27,703 nucleotides of DNA from CAYNJF01 sp964351745 (GTDB lineage: Bacteria; Pseudomonadota; Gammaproteobacteria; Berkiellales; Berkiellaceae), in assembly GCA_964351745.1 (NCBI GenBank), contig CAYGPI010000028.1, positions 1 through 27,703 of the forward strand, written 5' to 3'. Below the pieces are notes generated by a model. It saw only the letters and a list, made by a program, of their open reading frames with translations, was not told the DNA's origin and searched no databases. Below are positions 9,035-16,189 of this stretch, one piece after another (within the stretch, counting starts at the first letter, position 1; the number at the start of each line of letters is the position of its first letter). Position numbers and translations under genes: made by a program.

Positions 9035-9143
9035 CGCAGATCTCGCCTAGCTTTACAAGCTTATGTCTATGGTAGGTAAGCTCACTACCTGCTATGAATA
9101 GTATATAAAGCGCATTTGCATCATGACAAAATTAGGAAACAAC

Positions 9144-10595
9144 ATGCCGGCAGCCTTGTTACCTCGAGCCAATCAAGTGGCAAGTCAAATGCTTTCATTA
9201 GCGACCAAAGACTTTAAATGGGCGAAAAAAATCTTAGAGAGCGAGCATTGGCTAAAACAAATCAGTCATAGAGATATGCTCAATGTTCTGGCCTGTCATC
9301 GTCCCTTAGCGCAACAGCTTCTCTTAAATACACAAACTCGTGAATACTTTCGAGGCAGCGATCTTGCCATTTTATGTTGTAAGCATCCTGTGCTTTTTAA
9401 TATTATTTTTGATAGTGAAAGATTGCGCTCTAAACTTTTGCAGGCAGATATTATCAGTCTTGCTAAAGTTTCACCAGCCATCGCCCATTGTATCGTTGAA
9501 AGCAAAGATCTCCTTGCACGATTAGATAGCCGTGCTCTGGCAATTCTAGGAAGCCACAGCTTAGACATGAGCGATCATCTCAGTGATTCTATGCACTCGG
9601 TGTTACAAAAAGAGCATATTTGGATACTTTGCAGGAAAAATCTCAAGCTTGCTATGACCTACCTGCAGAATGAATCTTTTACGTTGCTCCAACGTTGCCA
9701 AATAGCCCAGTTTCATCCGACTCTGGCCGTTGAGATCTTTCATGAAAAGCGGGGTTTGAATCTGACATCTCGTATGTTGTCGCTTTTAGGAGTCCATGAT
9801 GAGATTTCCCTTAAGATTTTAGAGAGCGAGGCACTACGCCAGAAGCTTTGTGATCAAGATTTGGCTAAACTTGCTTTAAAAAATAAAGTTTTTTCACAAA
9901 ATCTCTTAAAATACATTTCTATCGACCAGCTATCTGAAAAAGTTTTGGTTAGCCTCGTTAAACATAACCCTATGCTTGCTATGTTGTCTTACAATCAATG
10001 TCAAAAAAATCCTCAGAGCTTAACGCATGATCTCTTGCTTCAATTAGCTCAAGCGGATAGAGCTGTCGCCCATGAGATTTTTATGGTTACCAAACCTAAC
10101 ACCAAAGCTAATCGTGCGCTTATATGTCACGTAGCCAGTTCATGGCCCGATATTGCAAAAAAAGTGGCCAACAACCAGACGCTATTAAAACATTTTAAAT
10201 CGGATGAGCTGGCTTTGCTAAGCTTGAGTCACTTTGACCTAATGCTTAAAGTATTAGAAAAGACTGGGTTTGATTCTAAACTGGACAACCCAGTGATATT
10301 AATGAAGCTAGCAGATACTTACCTTTTTTGGGTCAATAAAACAATAGACGACCCTAGATTAATGGCCCTGCTAGAAAAAGAGGATCAACTCGCTTTAAGG
10401 ATGCGCAAGAAGGCTGCTTCAGCAGCTGTGCAGGCGCTTGAGCCTATAGGTCAATTACCACAGGTGCAACCTATTGATTTTACCATAAGGCGAGAGCTAA
10501 CACCTTTATTTCACCAACATTCGCACCCCAAACCTTCGTTGGGAGAAGCAGACTACACCTCTAGAAATAACAAAAAATCGACTTGCAACTTTTGA
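9144..10595 (+). CDS. Alpha-solenoid protein of about 13 degenerate ~28-30-residue repeats
   Basis: A 483-aa protein made almost wholly of helical repeats. The unit runs roughly as L-x-x-x-D-L-x-x-L-A-x-x-x-P-x-L-A-x-x-I-L followed by a short linker. Examples are FRGSDLAILCCKHPVLFNII, LLQADIISLAKVSPAIAHCI, LCDQDLAKLALKNKVFSQNL and FKSDELALLSLSHFDLMLKV. Around 13 units can be drawn from residue 20 to 425. A Pro/Gln/His-rich unstructured tail follows. The unit length and the DLxxLA signature do not match TPR, Sel1, ankyrin, HEAT or PPR consensus as I know them, so I call it an unassigned solenoid, probably a protein-binding scaffold. ATG 9144 (MPAALLP) is preferred because AGG lies 7 bases upstream; the ATG at 9123 has no such site. 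Confidence 0.75.
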   Translation: MPAALLPRANQVASQMLSLATKDFKWAKKILESEHWLKQISHRDMLNVLACHRPLAQQLLLNTQTREYFRGSDLAILCCKHPVLFNIIFDSERLRSKLLQADIISLAKVSPAIAHCIVESKDLLARLDSRALAILGSHSLDMSDHLSDSMHSVLQKEHIWILCRKNLKLAMTYLQNESFTLLQRCQIAQFHPTLAVEIFHEKRGLNLTSRMLSLLGVHDEISLKILESEALRQKLCDQDLAKLALKNKVFSQNLLKYISIDQLSEKVLVSLVKHNPMLAMLSYNQCQKNPQSLTHDLLLQLAQADRAVAHEIFMVTKPNTKANRALICHVASSWPDIAKKVANNQTLLKHFKSDELALLSLSHFDLMLKVLEKTGFDSKLDNPVILMKLADTYLFWVNKTIDDPRLMALLEKEDQLALRMRKKAASAAVQALEPIGQLPQVQPIDFTIRRELTPLFHQHSHPKPSLGEADYTSRNNKKSTCNF

Positions 10596-10624
10596 ATGTA
10601 ATCTGATCTTTAACACCATCACCG

Positions 10625-10654
10625 TTGACTTAAATCTTAAATGATTACTACAAT
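10625..10654 (+). promoter_or_regulatory. Strong sigma70-type promoter for the 118-aa protein
   Basis: TTGACT (10625-10630), an 18-base spacer and TACAAT (10649-10654), each a 5/6 match. Transcription would begin near 10661. The ATG at 10667 would then have almost no leader, which favours the start at 10691. Confidence 0.6.
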
Positions 10655-10690
10655 GTTCTAACTTTTATGATTCATAGGGATGTGAATTTC

Positions 10691-11047
10691 ATGATTAGAG
10701 GCCCACATGATTATTATCAATATGTTCCAGAGAAACCACCTGGAAAACTAACTCACCTTGAGTATGAGTGGTACCTTCAAGATTTTTATCACAATTGGCA
10801 AGGTTATGAGTCCCAAACATCAATGATGGAGCTTATGGTTGTTTATGACATGATTGAAAAGGAATGCCATCAAGGTATTGTTATGTCGACTTGGATTAAA
10901 GAAAGTTTTGAAAAATCAGGAAAAGTTTTCACGCCTTTAAGAGACATGGAGAGAAAAGCGTTAGTGAACTGCAAAGCACAGACGCAAGAGAAGTGCGCCG
11001 ATGAGAGTGTCGCTATCAAGGATGGTAAATTTAAGAGCAAAAAATAA
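10691..11047 (+). CDS. Small unknown charged protein
   Basis: I do not recognise this 118-aa soluble protein. It is rich in aromatic residues at the N-terminus (DYYQYVPEKPPG, LEYEWYLQDFYHNW), helical in the middle and basic at the end (DGKFKSKK). Two cysteines lie near the C-terminus. ATG 10691 is preferred over 10667 because AGGGA precedes it by 10 bases and the upstream promoter would leave 10667 nearly leaderless. A 7-bp inverted repeat (GCCAATC/GATTGGC, 11048-11090) with a long AT-rich loop begins right after the stop codon. The downstream gene is convergent. Confidence 0.65.
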   Translation: MIRGPHDYYQYVPEKPPGKLTHLEYEWYLQDFYHNWQGYESQTSMMELMVVYDMIEKECHQGIVMSTWIKESFEKSGKVFTPLRDMERKALVNCKAQTQEKCADESVAIKDGKFKSKK

Positions 11048-11114
11048 GCCAATCTATTTTAGTGAAATAATGCACCTCATTCTGATTGGCCTGCGGAAAA
11101 TAGTGAAGATTCCA

Positions 11115-11582
11115 TTAAAACTCGCCTTTAGCTTTCTTTAGGTCGTTCTCAATGGCAGGAAGATATTCTTTAATGGTTTTGGTGTTTTTCATAGCTAGTT
11201 CATACCACTTTAAAGCCCCCGCTGTATCTCCTTCTCGTAATAGTGTATTCGCCAAAGCGTGCTGAGCAAGAGGATTGCCTTTCTCTGCCATTTTTAGCTC
11301 ATTCTCGTACATGCAAGATAAAGTTTTAGTGTCATCATCTAAGGCCAAGCACTTCTCATCGCTATCTAGAAGTTCATGAAGGTCAGATAAAAAATCTACA
11401 AGCTGATCATCACCAGCAGCCTGCGCTTCAATCATAAGTCTTCTATTCTCTTCCATCTCAGAAGTCAAAGACATCTGATATTCCTTAAGGGGCTCATTTA
11501 GCTCAACTTTTATAGGCTCAATAGCTTGAGCCGTAAAACTGATGCCTATCATCATTAAAAGCGCACAGATAGGATGTTTCAT
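11115..11582 (-). CDS. Exported small TPR/Sel1-like protein
   Basis: A 155-aa periplasmic or secreted protein. ATG 11582 (MKHPICALLMMIGISFTAQA) opens a clean signal peptide with predicted cleavage after AQA. GGGAG lies 7 bases upstream, and the longer frame starting at 11627 would bury the signal peptide. The mature part begins with an acidic helical segment. Residues about 95-150 contain one TPR/Sel1-type unit (GNPLAQHALANTLLREGDTAGALKWYELAMK), which usually mediates protein-protein contact. Two cysteines in the middle could form a disulfide. A single repeat is not enough to name a pathway. Confidence 0.75.
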   Translation of the reverse strand: MKHPICALLMMIGISFTAQAIEPIKVELNEPLKEYQMSLTSEMEENRRLMIEAQAAGDDQLVDFLSDLHELLDSDEKCLALDDDTKTLSCMYENELKMAEKGNPLAQHALANTLLREGDTAGALKWYELAMKNTKTIKEYLPAIENDLKKAKGEF

Positions 11583-12031
11583 ATAAGGACTCCCAGAAGG
11601 AAATGTTACCGATTGTATCGGCTCCACTCAAAAGATTATTAGGCACCATGTTGCTGTGTATTCGCGCAGCAGGCTGTGTAAAAAAGGAGTCAATGTTAAA
11701 GGTGTGCACTACCTTCAATTTAGAGCCAAAATTTTTTACTCTTCTTATGATAGAAAATCTTTAATCCTTGTCTTGTAAAATGGCTCTTATTCAAGAGCAA
11801 TATATAGTTAGTAGACTCTTTGCCATTCATTGAAATTAATAGGCCTGTATGTTTTAATGCCGGTGGATTTACATTAAACAACATTCGGAGTGTGTAAAGT
11901 TATTAAAAAAGATGGGACATATAAGCTAACTATTTTGGGAGCTTTTGATTAGGCGAATGCATGCTCGCATTCGATTCATATTGATCTCTAGTATCATTAA
12001 AAAATACTATCTTAAGCAGTAAGGATATCAA
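11583..12031. other. Intergenic region with a possible micro-ORF and two hairpins
   Basis: There is no confident gene here. A 23-codon frame at 11693-11764 (+) begins ATG with AAGGAG 3 bases upstream, but the peptide matches nothing I know. A GCTCTT/AAGAGC hairpin lies at 11783-11798. A second hairpin, CGAATGC/GCATTCG, lies at 11954-11973, just before the BON-gene promoter. The rest is AT-rich divergent promoter DNA. Confidence 0.4.
11981..12010 (+). promoter_or_regulatory. Candidate promoter for the BON lipoprotein
   Basis: TTGATC (11981-11986), an 18-base spacer and TACTAT (12005-12010). AAGGA at 12021-12025 supplies the ribosome binding site for ATG 12032. Confidence 0.5.
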
Positions 12032-12571
12032 ATGAAAAACAATCATCTAAATACACTAAAAACTTTAGGGCTTGCATCATCTATGCTTTTTCTAGCTAAC
12101 TGTTCAACGCATTCACCTCATTACGTGCAGGACCAAATGCTGACAAAAGCAATAAGCTTAAACATGGTACTTAAAGAAAACGTGCCTTCAAAACATATAT
12201 CCACCCATGTTGGCTATGGTGTGGTTCAAGCCGCAGGTTTTGTAGATAATGAAGAGCAACTTAAACTAGTCTCTAACATTTTGGTCCAACATAAAGGTCA
12301 AAACCACATTATTAATAATGTTAAAATATTGAAGAGTAAAGACGAAAGTAAAGATGAGAGTATCTTGAGAAAGTCAGTTTTGCGCGAGTTGAAAGAGAAA
12401 AAATTTCCGTATAAAGACATTGATGCTCAAGCCAGAAATGGTCATGTGATACTAAGTGGTTTTATGAATCGACACGTTGATCTTAATGAGCTTTCGGAAA
12501 CAGTCAGACAAGTGCCTGGCATTCATAAAGTTGATAACTATATCCTTTACAAGAATGTTATGCGTGCTTAA
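12032..12571 (+). CDS. Double-BON-domain lipoprotein (OsmY/DolP-like)
   Basis: A 179-aa lipoprotein. The signal peptide ends in LFLANC, with the lipidated Cys at residue 24. Two BON domains follow. The first (about 33-105) contains GVVQAAGFVDNEEQLKLVSNI and the second (about 112-178) contains GHVILSGFMNRHVDLNELSE and VPGIHKVDNYI. BON domains bind phospholipid or act in envelope maintenance, and two-domain lipoproteins of this type (DolP/YraP) are anchored in the outer membrane. The first domain is degenerate: the usual V-x-L-x-G strand is replaced by VVQAAG. It is monocistronic with its own promoter and a clear AAGGA site. Confidence 0.88.
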   Translation: MKNNHLNTLKTLGLASSMLFLANCSTHSPHYVQDQMLTKAISLNMVLKENVPSKHISTHVGYGVVQAAGFVDNEEQLKLVSNILVQHKGQNHIINNVKILKSKDESKDESILRKSVLRELKEKKFPYKDIDAQARNGHVILSGFMNRHVDLNELSETVRQVPGIHKVDNYILYKNVMRA

Positions 12572-12595
12572 TCTTTTTTCAGTTTAATATTTTGT

Positions 12596-12964
12596 GAGGA
12601 TCCGAGAAGCTATTGTTGTTTATCGGAACCTCACAATGATTCAACATGCAGAGCTCCTCTTAGCGATCAAGAGCAACAAGAATATCTTCCTGCATCTTAA
12701 AGTTACTCAGGAGAAAAAGTTTGGTGGGCCACATCCCAAGCTCAAACCAGAAAAGAAAAATATAAGTGATGAAAGGGCATTAAACTCAAGAACAACTTTG
12801 ACAACTGCTATGGACCGCCAGAAAATTAAACTTAGTAGTAAAACTCCACAGTTGATTAGCCAAAGCAGAATATGGGAGTACATGTTACTGATGAAGAAAT
12901 GGCACGCTCTACAATTGGGCAAGAATCTAACACGGCTAAGCAGAAAAAATTCCAAAAACGGTAA
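12596..12964 (+). pseudogene. Possible decayed coding stretch after the BON gene
   Basis: One frame has protein-like segments separated by stops: SEPHNDSTCRAPLSDQEQQE, KGIKLKNNFDNCYGPPEN and MGVHVTDEEMARSTIG. All three are in the same frame, which suggests an eroded gene rather than chance. A GTG-initiated open frame at 12594-13058 in another phase has implausible composition and runs through a DNA repeat. No family is recognisable. The rest of the interval up to the MerR gene holds one copy of the 25-bp repeat and the MerR promoter. Confidence 0.28.
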
Positions 12965-13035
12965 AAGTTGCCTTTTGTATGGGTCCTTCCTGTTATGTAA
13001 CAAAACGGGGTACATACCAGAAATGGTCCCTGTTG

Positions 13036-13060
13036 TTTGTTCTAATCACCAACTGTAATG
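13036..13060 (+). repeat. 25-bp direct repeat, copy 1 (left of the MerR gene)
   Basis: It matches 14018-14042 at 22 of 25 positions, and all three differences are transitions. Weaker similarity extends about 15 bases to the left of both copies. The pair flanks the MerR gene at a distance of 982 bp. Confidence 0.6.
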
Positions 13061-13156
13061 ACAAAAATAATTCAGATCGACCAGATAATAAGCACCAGCT
13101 TGTTCTTATCTGAGAGAACCGCTCATCTGATAAATTTAATATCCATATTAATTCTC

Positions 13157-13187
13157 TTGACCATGACGTTACGTTATACTTTATATT
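13157..13187 (+). promoter_or_regulatory. MerR-type promoter with 19-bp spacer and internal dyad
   Basis: TTGACC (13157-13162) and TATATT (13182-13187) are separated by 19 bases, the overlong spacing typical of promoters controlled by MerR-family proteins. A dyad, ACGT-T-ACGT, lies at 13166-13174 inside the spacer where such a regulator binds. This suggests autoregulation. Confidence 0.5.
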
Positions 13188-13212
13188 ATTGCCATGTTGT
13201 TTAGGAAATTCA

Positions 13213-13974
13213 ATGGCATATACGGCAAAAACATTGGCGGAAGTATCAAAAACAAGTGTACGTACACTTCATTGGTACGACAAAATAGGTTTGTTAAAAC
13301 CAGCTTATATTGGTGCTAATGGTTACCGTTATTATGAAGAAGAGCAAATACTGTTGCTACAGCAAATTTGCTTCTTCAAAGAGCTAGGCTTTGCCTTAAA
13401 TGACATACAAAAAATGCTTACTCGCGATGACTTTGACAAAGTTAAAGCATTGAAAGCACATAAGCAGGTTTTGGATCAGGAAATCAAACGTAAGAAAAAG
13501 CTAATTTCTACGATTGATAAGACTATTTTACATTTACGAGGCGAACAAACTATGTCAAATGAAGATTTATATTATGGTTTTGATAGTGATAGACAAAAGG
13601 AATATGAGCAATATATCGTCAAATATCAAGGGATGGAAGCTGAAAAATTGCTTCATGAAAGCAAAAAACGCACTGCAAAGTGGGATAAAGTTGAGTGGGA
13701 TAGCGTTAAAGAGGAAGGTGATTCCATCCACAAAGCGCTGGCAAAAGCAATAAATTCTGAGTTAAATCCTGAGAGCAAGGAAGTTCAACAGATCATTGAA
13801 CGACACTATAAATTACAATCGCGTTTTTATGATTTAAACAAGGAAGTGTATATTGGATTAACAGATCTTTACGCAAACCATCCAGACTTTAAGAAGTTTT
13901 TTGATGTATATCATCCAAAAATGATTGAGTATATAAGTGTTGCCATAAGGCATTATGCCGATATAAACTTGTAG
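13213..13974 (+). CDS. MerR-family regulator with TipAS-like ligand domain
   Basis: A 253-aa transcription activator of the TipA type. Residues 1-70 are the winged helix-turn-helix: YTAKTLAEVSKTSVRTLHWY, then YDKIGLLKPAYIGANGYRYY and FFKELGFALNDIQKML. A coiled-coil dimerisation helix follows to about residue 105. The C-terminal 140 residues are helical (YYGFDSDRQKEYEQYIVKYQ, HPDFKKFFDVYHPKMIEYI) and match the TipAS antibiotic-recognition domain. TipA-type proteins bind cyclic peptide drugs and activate efflux genes, but no efflux gene is adjacent. ATG 13213 has AGGAA 6 bases upstream; the TTG at 13189 is rejected. It has its own MerR-type promoter and terminator, and is flanked by 25-bp direct repeats. 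Confidence 0.9.
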   Translation: MAYTAKTLAEVSKTSVRTLHWYDKIGLLKPAYIGANGYRYYEEEQILLLQQICFFKELGFALNDIQKMLTRDDFDKVKALKAHKQVLDQEIKRKKKLISTIDKTILHLRGEQTMSNEDLYYGFDSDRQKEYEQYIVKYQGMEAEKLLHESKKRTAKWDKVEWDSVKEEGDSIHKALAKAINSELNPESKEVQQIIERHYKLQSRFYDLNKEVYIGLTDLYANHPDFKKFFDVYHPKMIEYISVAIRHYADINL

Positions 13975-13990
13975 GATTTTGAAAGTCATT

Positions 13991-14020
13991 GGGCCGATAG
14001 GAAATTGGCCCTTTTTATTT
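13991..14020 (+). terminator. Rho-independent terminator of the MerR gene
   Basis: GGGCCGAT, a 5-base loop and ATTGGCCC form an 8-bp stem (one G-U pair) followed by TTTTTATTT, 16 bases after the stop codon. Confidence 0.8.
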
Positions 14021-14042
14021 GCTCTAACCACCGACTGTAATG
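14018..14042 (+). repeat. 25-bp direct repeat, copy 2 (right of the MerR gene)
   Basis: Matches 13036-13060 at 22 of 25 positions. It begins in the T-tract of the MerR terminator. Confidence 0.6.
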
Positions 14043-14059
14043 TGACCTGACGGTAGATT

Positions 14060-14096
14060 ATAGGCTTCCGTTCGGCATGTCTAGAACCCACCTAAG
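14060..14096 (+). mobile_element. Lone degenerate IS66-like terminal repeat
   Basis: Its first 20 bases match the left end of the element at 24254 at 15 of 20 positions. It then has an identical TCTAGA and a near-identical CCCACCTAAG. It points rightward, but no matching inverted end or transposase gene follows nearby, so it is a relic. The remaining sequence up to the kinase gene holds only the palindrome at 14197. Confidence 0.55.
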
Positions 14097-14196
14097 GCCA
14101 TAATATTGATTAAAAAGATTTAACCAAAAAATATATTGATAACGCTACCTTGTCTATACTGTTGTCTATTTTGAAGATCCGATAAGCAATAGCATC

Positions 14197-14218
14197 CCTC
14201 CGGCAAGCTTGCCGGAGG
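14197..14218. repeat. Perfect 22-bp GC-rich palindrome
   Basis: CCTCCGGCAAG is followed directly by its exact reverse complement. As RNA this is a 9-bp stem with a 4-base loop. It lacks a T-tract, so it is not a standard terminator, though it lies 118 bases past the stop of the minus-strand kinase gene. It is much richer in GC than its surroundings. Confidence 0.7.
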
Positions 14219-14336
14219 AACAGTCTCTTTCTTCTTTGTTCACTTTTTCTAATATTGCCTTATATACCAACATGTTTATCTTCATTTTGATTTAAGTAAA
14301 ACAAAGTAAAAGGTATATCATCCTATGCAGCTTGTA

Positions 14337-15545
14337 CTATTGATTCATAGTCGAAGGAGTCTTATGCTTATTGGCATGATGTGGTTCAGGTTTAATAATT
14401 GGTTTTAATGGATCAATGCTTTGTGGATATATATTGAGAATTGGTGGTGGAGCATTGGTAGTACTCGAGGTATTGCTATCAGGCAATGTATAGGTAGCAG
14501 TAGAAGCTATAGAGACAGATGAAGCCTTTCTAGGATCATTTATCATCTTGGTTATAGCCCTATTGATAAGAGTCCAATTCTTACTTGATAGTACTTCTTC
14601 AAGAGCTTTAGCACAATCGCTGTCAAATGGACTTCCTGCTGGCATACCAAGACAGCTAAGCTTGGTGTTGGCGACTTTCTCCATTTCAGCTCTGTCCCTT
14701 AAAGCTGCTGGTAAATAATCGATTTCAGCTTGATTAAGAGGCCTTATGCTGTGGTACCCACGAAGCATAGCCATCATATTTTCAGTTGTAAATATCTTTT
14801 TTTCTGAATCAGTAATAAAGCAAAACATACATATCGCATTAGCCAAATCTTTGATTAAAGGGCCTTGATTGCAAAGATCAAAGTCGAGTAAATAGGTCTT
14901 ATCTTCACATTGAATGACGTTACCCGGGTGAATATCACCATGTACGAGACCTATAGGTAATTGAGATGCATCAGGGTAGGATAATGTTCCCACAGCATAC
15001 TTCATGAGTGTAGCTAAGTAGCCTGATTCATTTCGTACTGCTTGATTTTGATACAATCTTGATAGGCTTTGCCAAACCTCACTACCTAAAGAATATATAT
15101 CATTTGGTTGCACCTTAAATGGAGGAAAGCCTGAAGATGCAAGATGAAATTGAGCGATAGATTGACCTAAGGCGAATGCTTGCTGGTCATTGATTGAATT
15201 TAATAAAGCACCCTCAATATACTCCATTATCTTGATACTGTTACCCTGAAAATTGTTAATATAATCATGATTCTCAGGTACATAGGCGCCTGCTTTGAAA
15301 ACATGTTGGTGTAGTGCAGATATCTCTTCATGAGAAGCAGTTGCATTGGGATCTAAATTGCTCTCAGAGTAGATTTTGAAAACTACAGACAAGGTGTCAT
15401 TGCCATACTGCAGATTAACTTTGTAGATGCTGTTGAGCACACCACCAGCAAGACGACTGATTTGAACAACTTTACAGTTCTCGCTATCAAATTGTAAATT
15501 GACTATTTGTTGAGCAACTTCTTTAGTTAGGAATTCATCTTCCAT
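14337..15545 (-). CDS. APH/choline-kinase-fold phosphotransferase
   Basis: A 402-aa kinase of the aminoglycoside phosphotransferase superfamily. The catalytic Brenner motif is complete: VHGDIHPGNV with Asp204 and Asn209. The metal-binding DFD follows at residues 221-223 (YLLDFDLCNQG). The N-lobe has a glycine-containing loop (LAGGVLNSIYKV) and the ATP-binding Lys in VVFKIY. Family members phosphorylate small hydroxyl compounds (aminoglycosides, choline, homoserine) or, in some pathogens, act as effectors; the substrate cannot be told here. The C-terminal 60 residues are a Ser/Thr/Pro-rich tail without kinase similarity. ATG 15545 has GGTGA 5 bases upstream and is preferred over the GTG at 15557. 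Confidence 0.85.
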   Translation of the reverse strand: MEDEFLTKEVAQQIVNLQFDSENCKVVQISRLAGGVLNSIYKVNLQYGNDTLSVVFKIYSESNLDPNATASHEEISALHQHVFKAGAYVPENHDYINNFQGNSIKIMEYIEGALLNSINDQQAFALGQSIAQFHLASSGFPPFKVQPNDIYSLGSEVWQSLSRLYQNQAVRNESGYLATLMKYAVGTLSYPDASQLPIGLVHGDIHPGNVIQCEDKTYLLDFDLCNQGPLIKDLANAICMFCFITDSEKKIFTTENMMAMLRGYHSIRPLNQAEIDYLPAALRDRAEMEKVANTKLSCLGMPAGSPFDSDCAKALEEVLSSKNWTLINRAITKMINDPRKASSVSIASTATYTLPDSNTSSTTNAPPPILNIYPQSIDPLKPIIKPEPHHANKHKTPSTMNQ

Positions 15546-15576
15546 AATGATCACCACTTGGAGAAAATAAATCCAG

Positions 15577-15603
15577 ATTAGAATGAAGGGCTCAGTGCGT
15601 CAA
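15577..15603 (-). promoter_or_regulatory. Weak candidate promoter for the phosphotransferase
   Basis: On the minus strand TTGACG (15598-15603) and TCTAAT (15577-15582, 5/6 match) are present, but the 15-base spacing is short. Confidence 0.3.
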
Positions 15604-15709
15604 CTTTATTTTTTTAAACATCATTCAGGTAGATTGTCTAAATGCTACATGTGCTCAAACACCAATCAATGATTCTTGACAGGCATGTCAATTTCTTGAT
15701 TAAGTTTAA

Positions 15710-16015
15710 GCTGGTATCTTTTACGCAGACTTTGTTTGCCATAAATGGTTTAGTAAGTATCTGCATCATGTTCCAAATAGTGGAAAGCAAAGTTACCCAA
15801 AAAATGCTGAAGAGGCTACTTGTAGGACTTGGTGTTTAGCTTGCCAAAACGAAAAGCAAGCCATATGCCCCAGAGTGCCTTCCTATTATTTGCTTGGAGC
15901 TAACGAGTCATAGAGGAGGGCATTCGTGATTCCTGGCAAACTTATAGCTCAGACGGGTTCTTTTAATCAGCCTGAGACTTTTACAACCAGCATTTTACTC
16001 ACAAGACTTAAATAG
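15710..16015 (+). pseudogene. Possible decayed coding stretch, cysteine-rich
   Basis: A frame without any ATG or GTG at its start reads protein-like from 15710 to a TAG at 15911, including NAEEATCRTWCLACQNEKQ and PRVPSYYLLGANES. The same frame continues beyond the TAG to 16015 (GTG at 15926, KLIAQTGSFNQPETFTTSIL). GAGGAGGG just before the GTG at 15926 could by chance serve as a ribosome binding site. I know no family match. The rest of the 15546-16189 gap is AT-rich, with nothing else I can support. Confidence 0.28.
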
Positions 16016-16189
16016 CTAATTCAGCTTCTTTTAAGAAAGCTTGACGTGAAATTTGATGGTAAACTTAGTGTTTAATGACTTTAACAACTATATTTCCGAC
16101 CAGTGGTGGGATTAGTTCGATAGGCTTCATGTCAATCATTTAAGTCTCATGAGATAATATCTATACACTACATTCATTGGGATCTGTTC

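Noticed and set aside
12594..13058. A 154-codon GTG-started frame on the plus strand, with an antisense frame over 12707-13015
   Set aside because: The composition is unlike a protein, the start overlaps no real ribosome binding site, and the end runs through the 25-bp DNA repeat. Coding-like peptides appear in a different frame.
15642..15839. A 65-codon plus-strand frame
   Set aside because: It has no ribosome binding site and implausible composition; a neighbouring frame is more protein-like.
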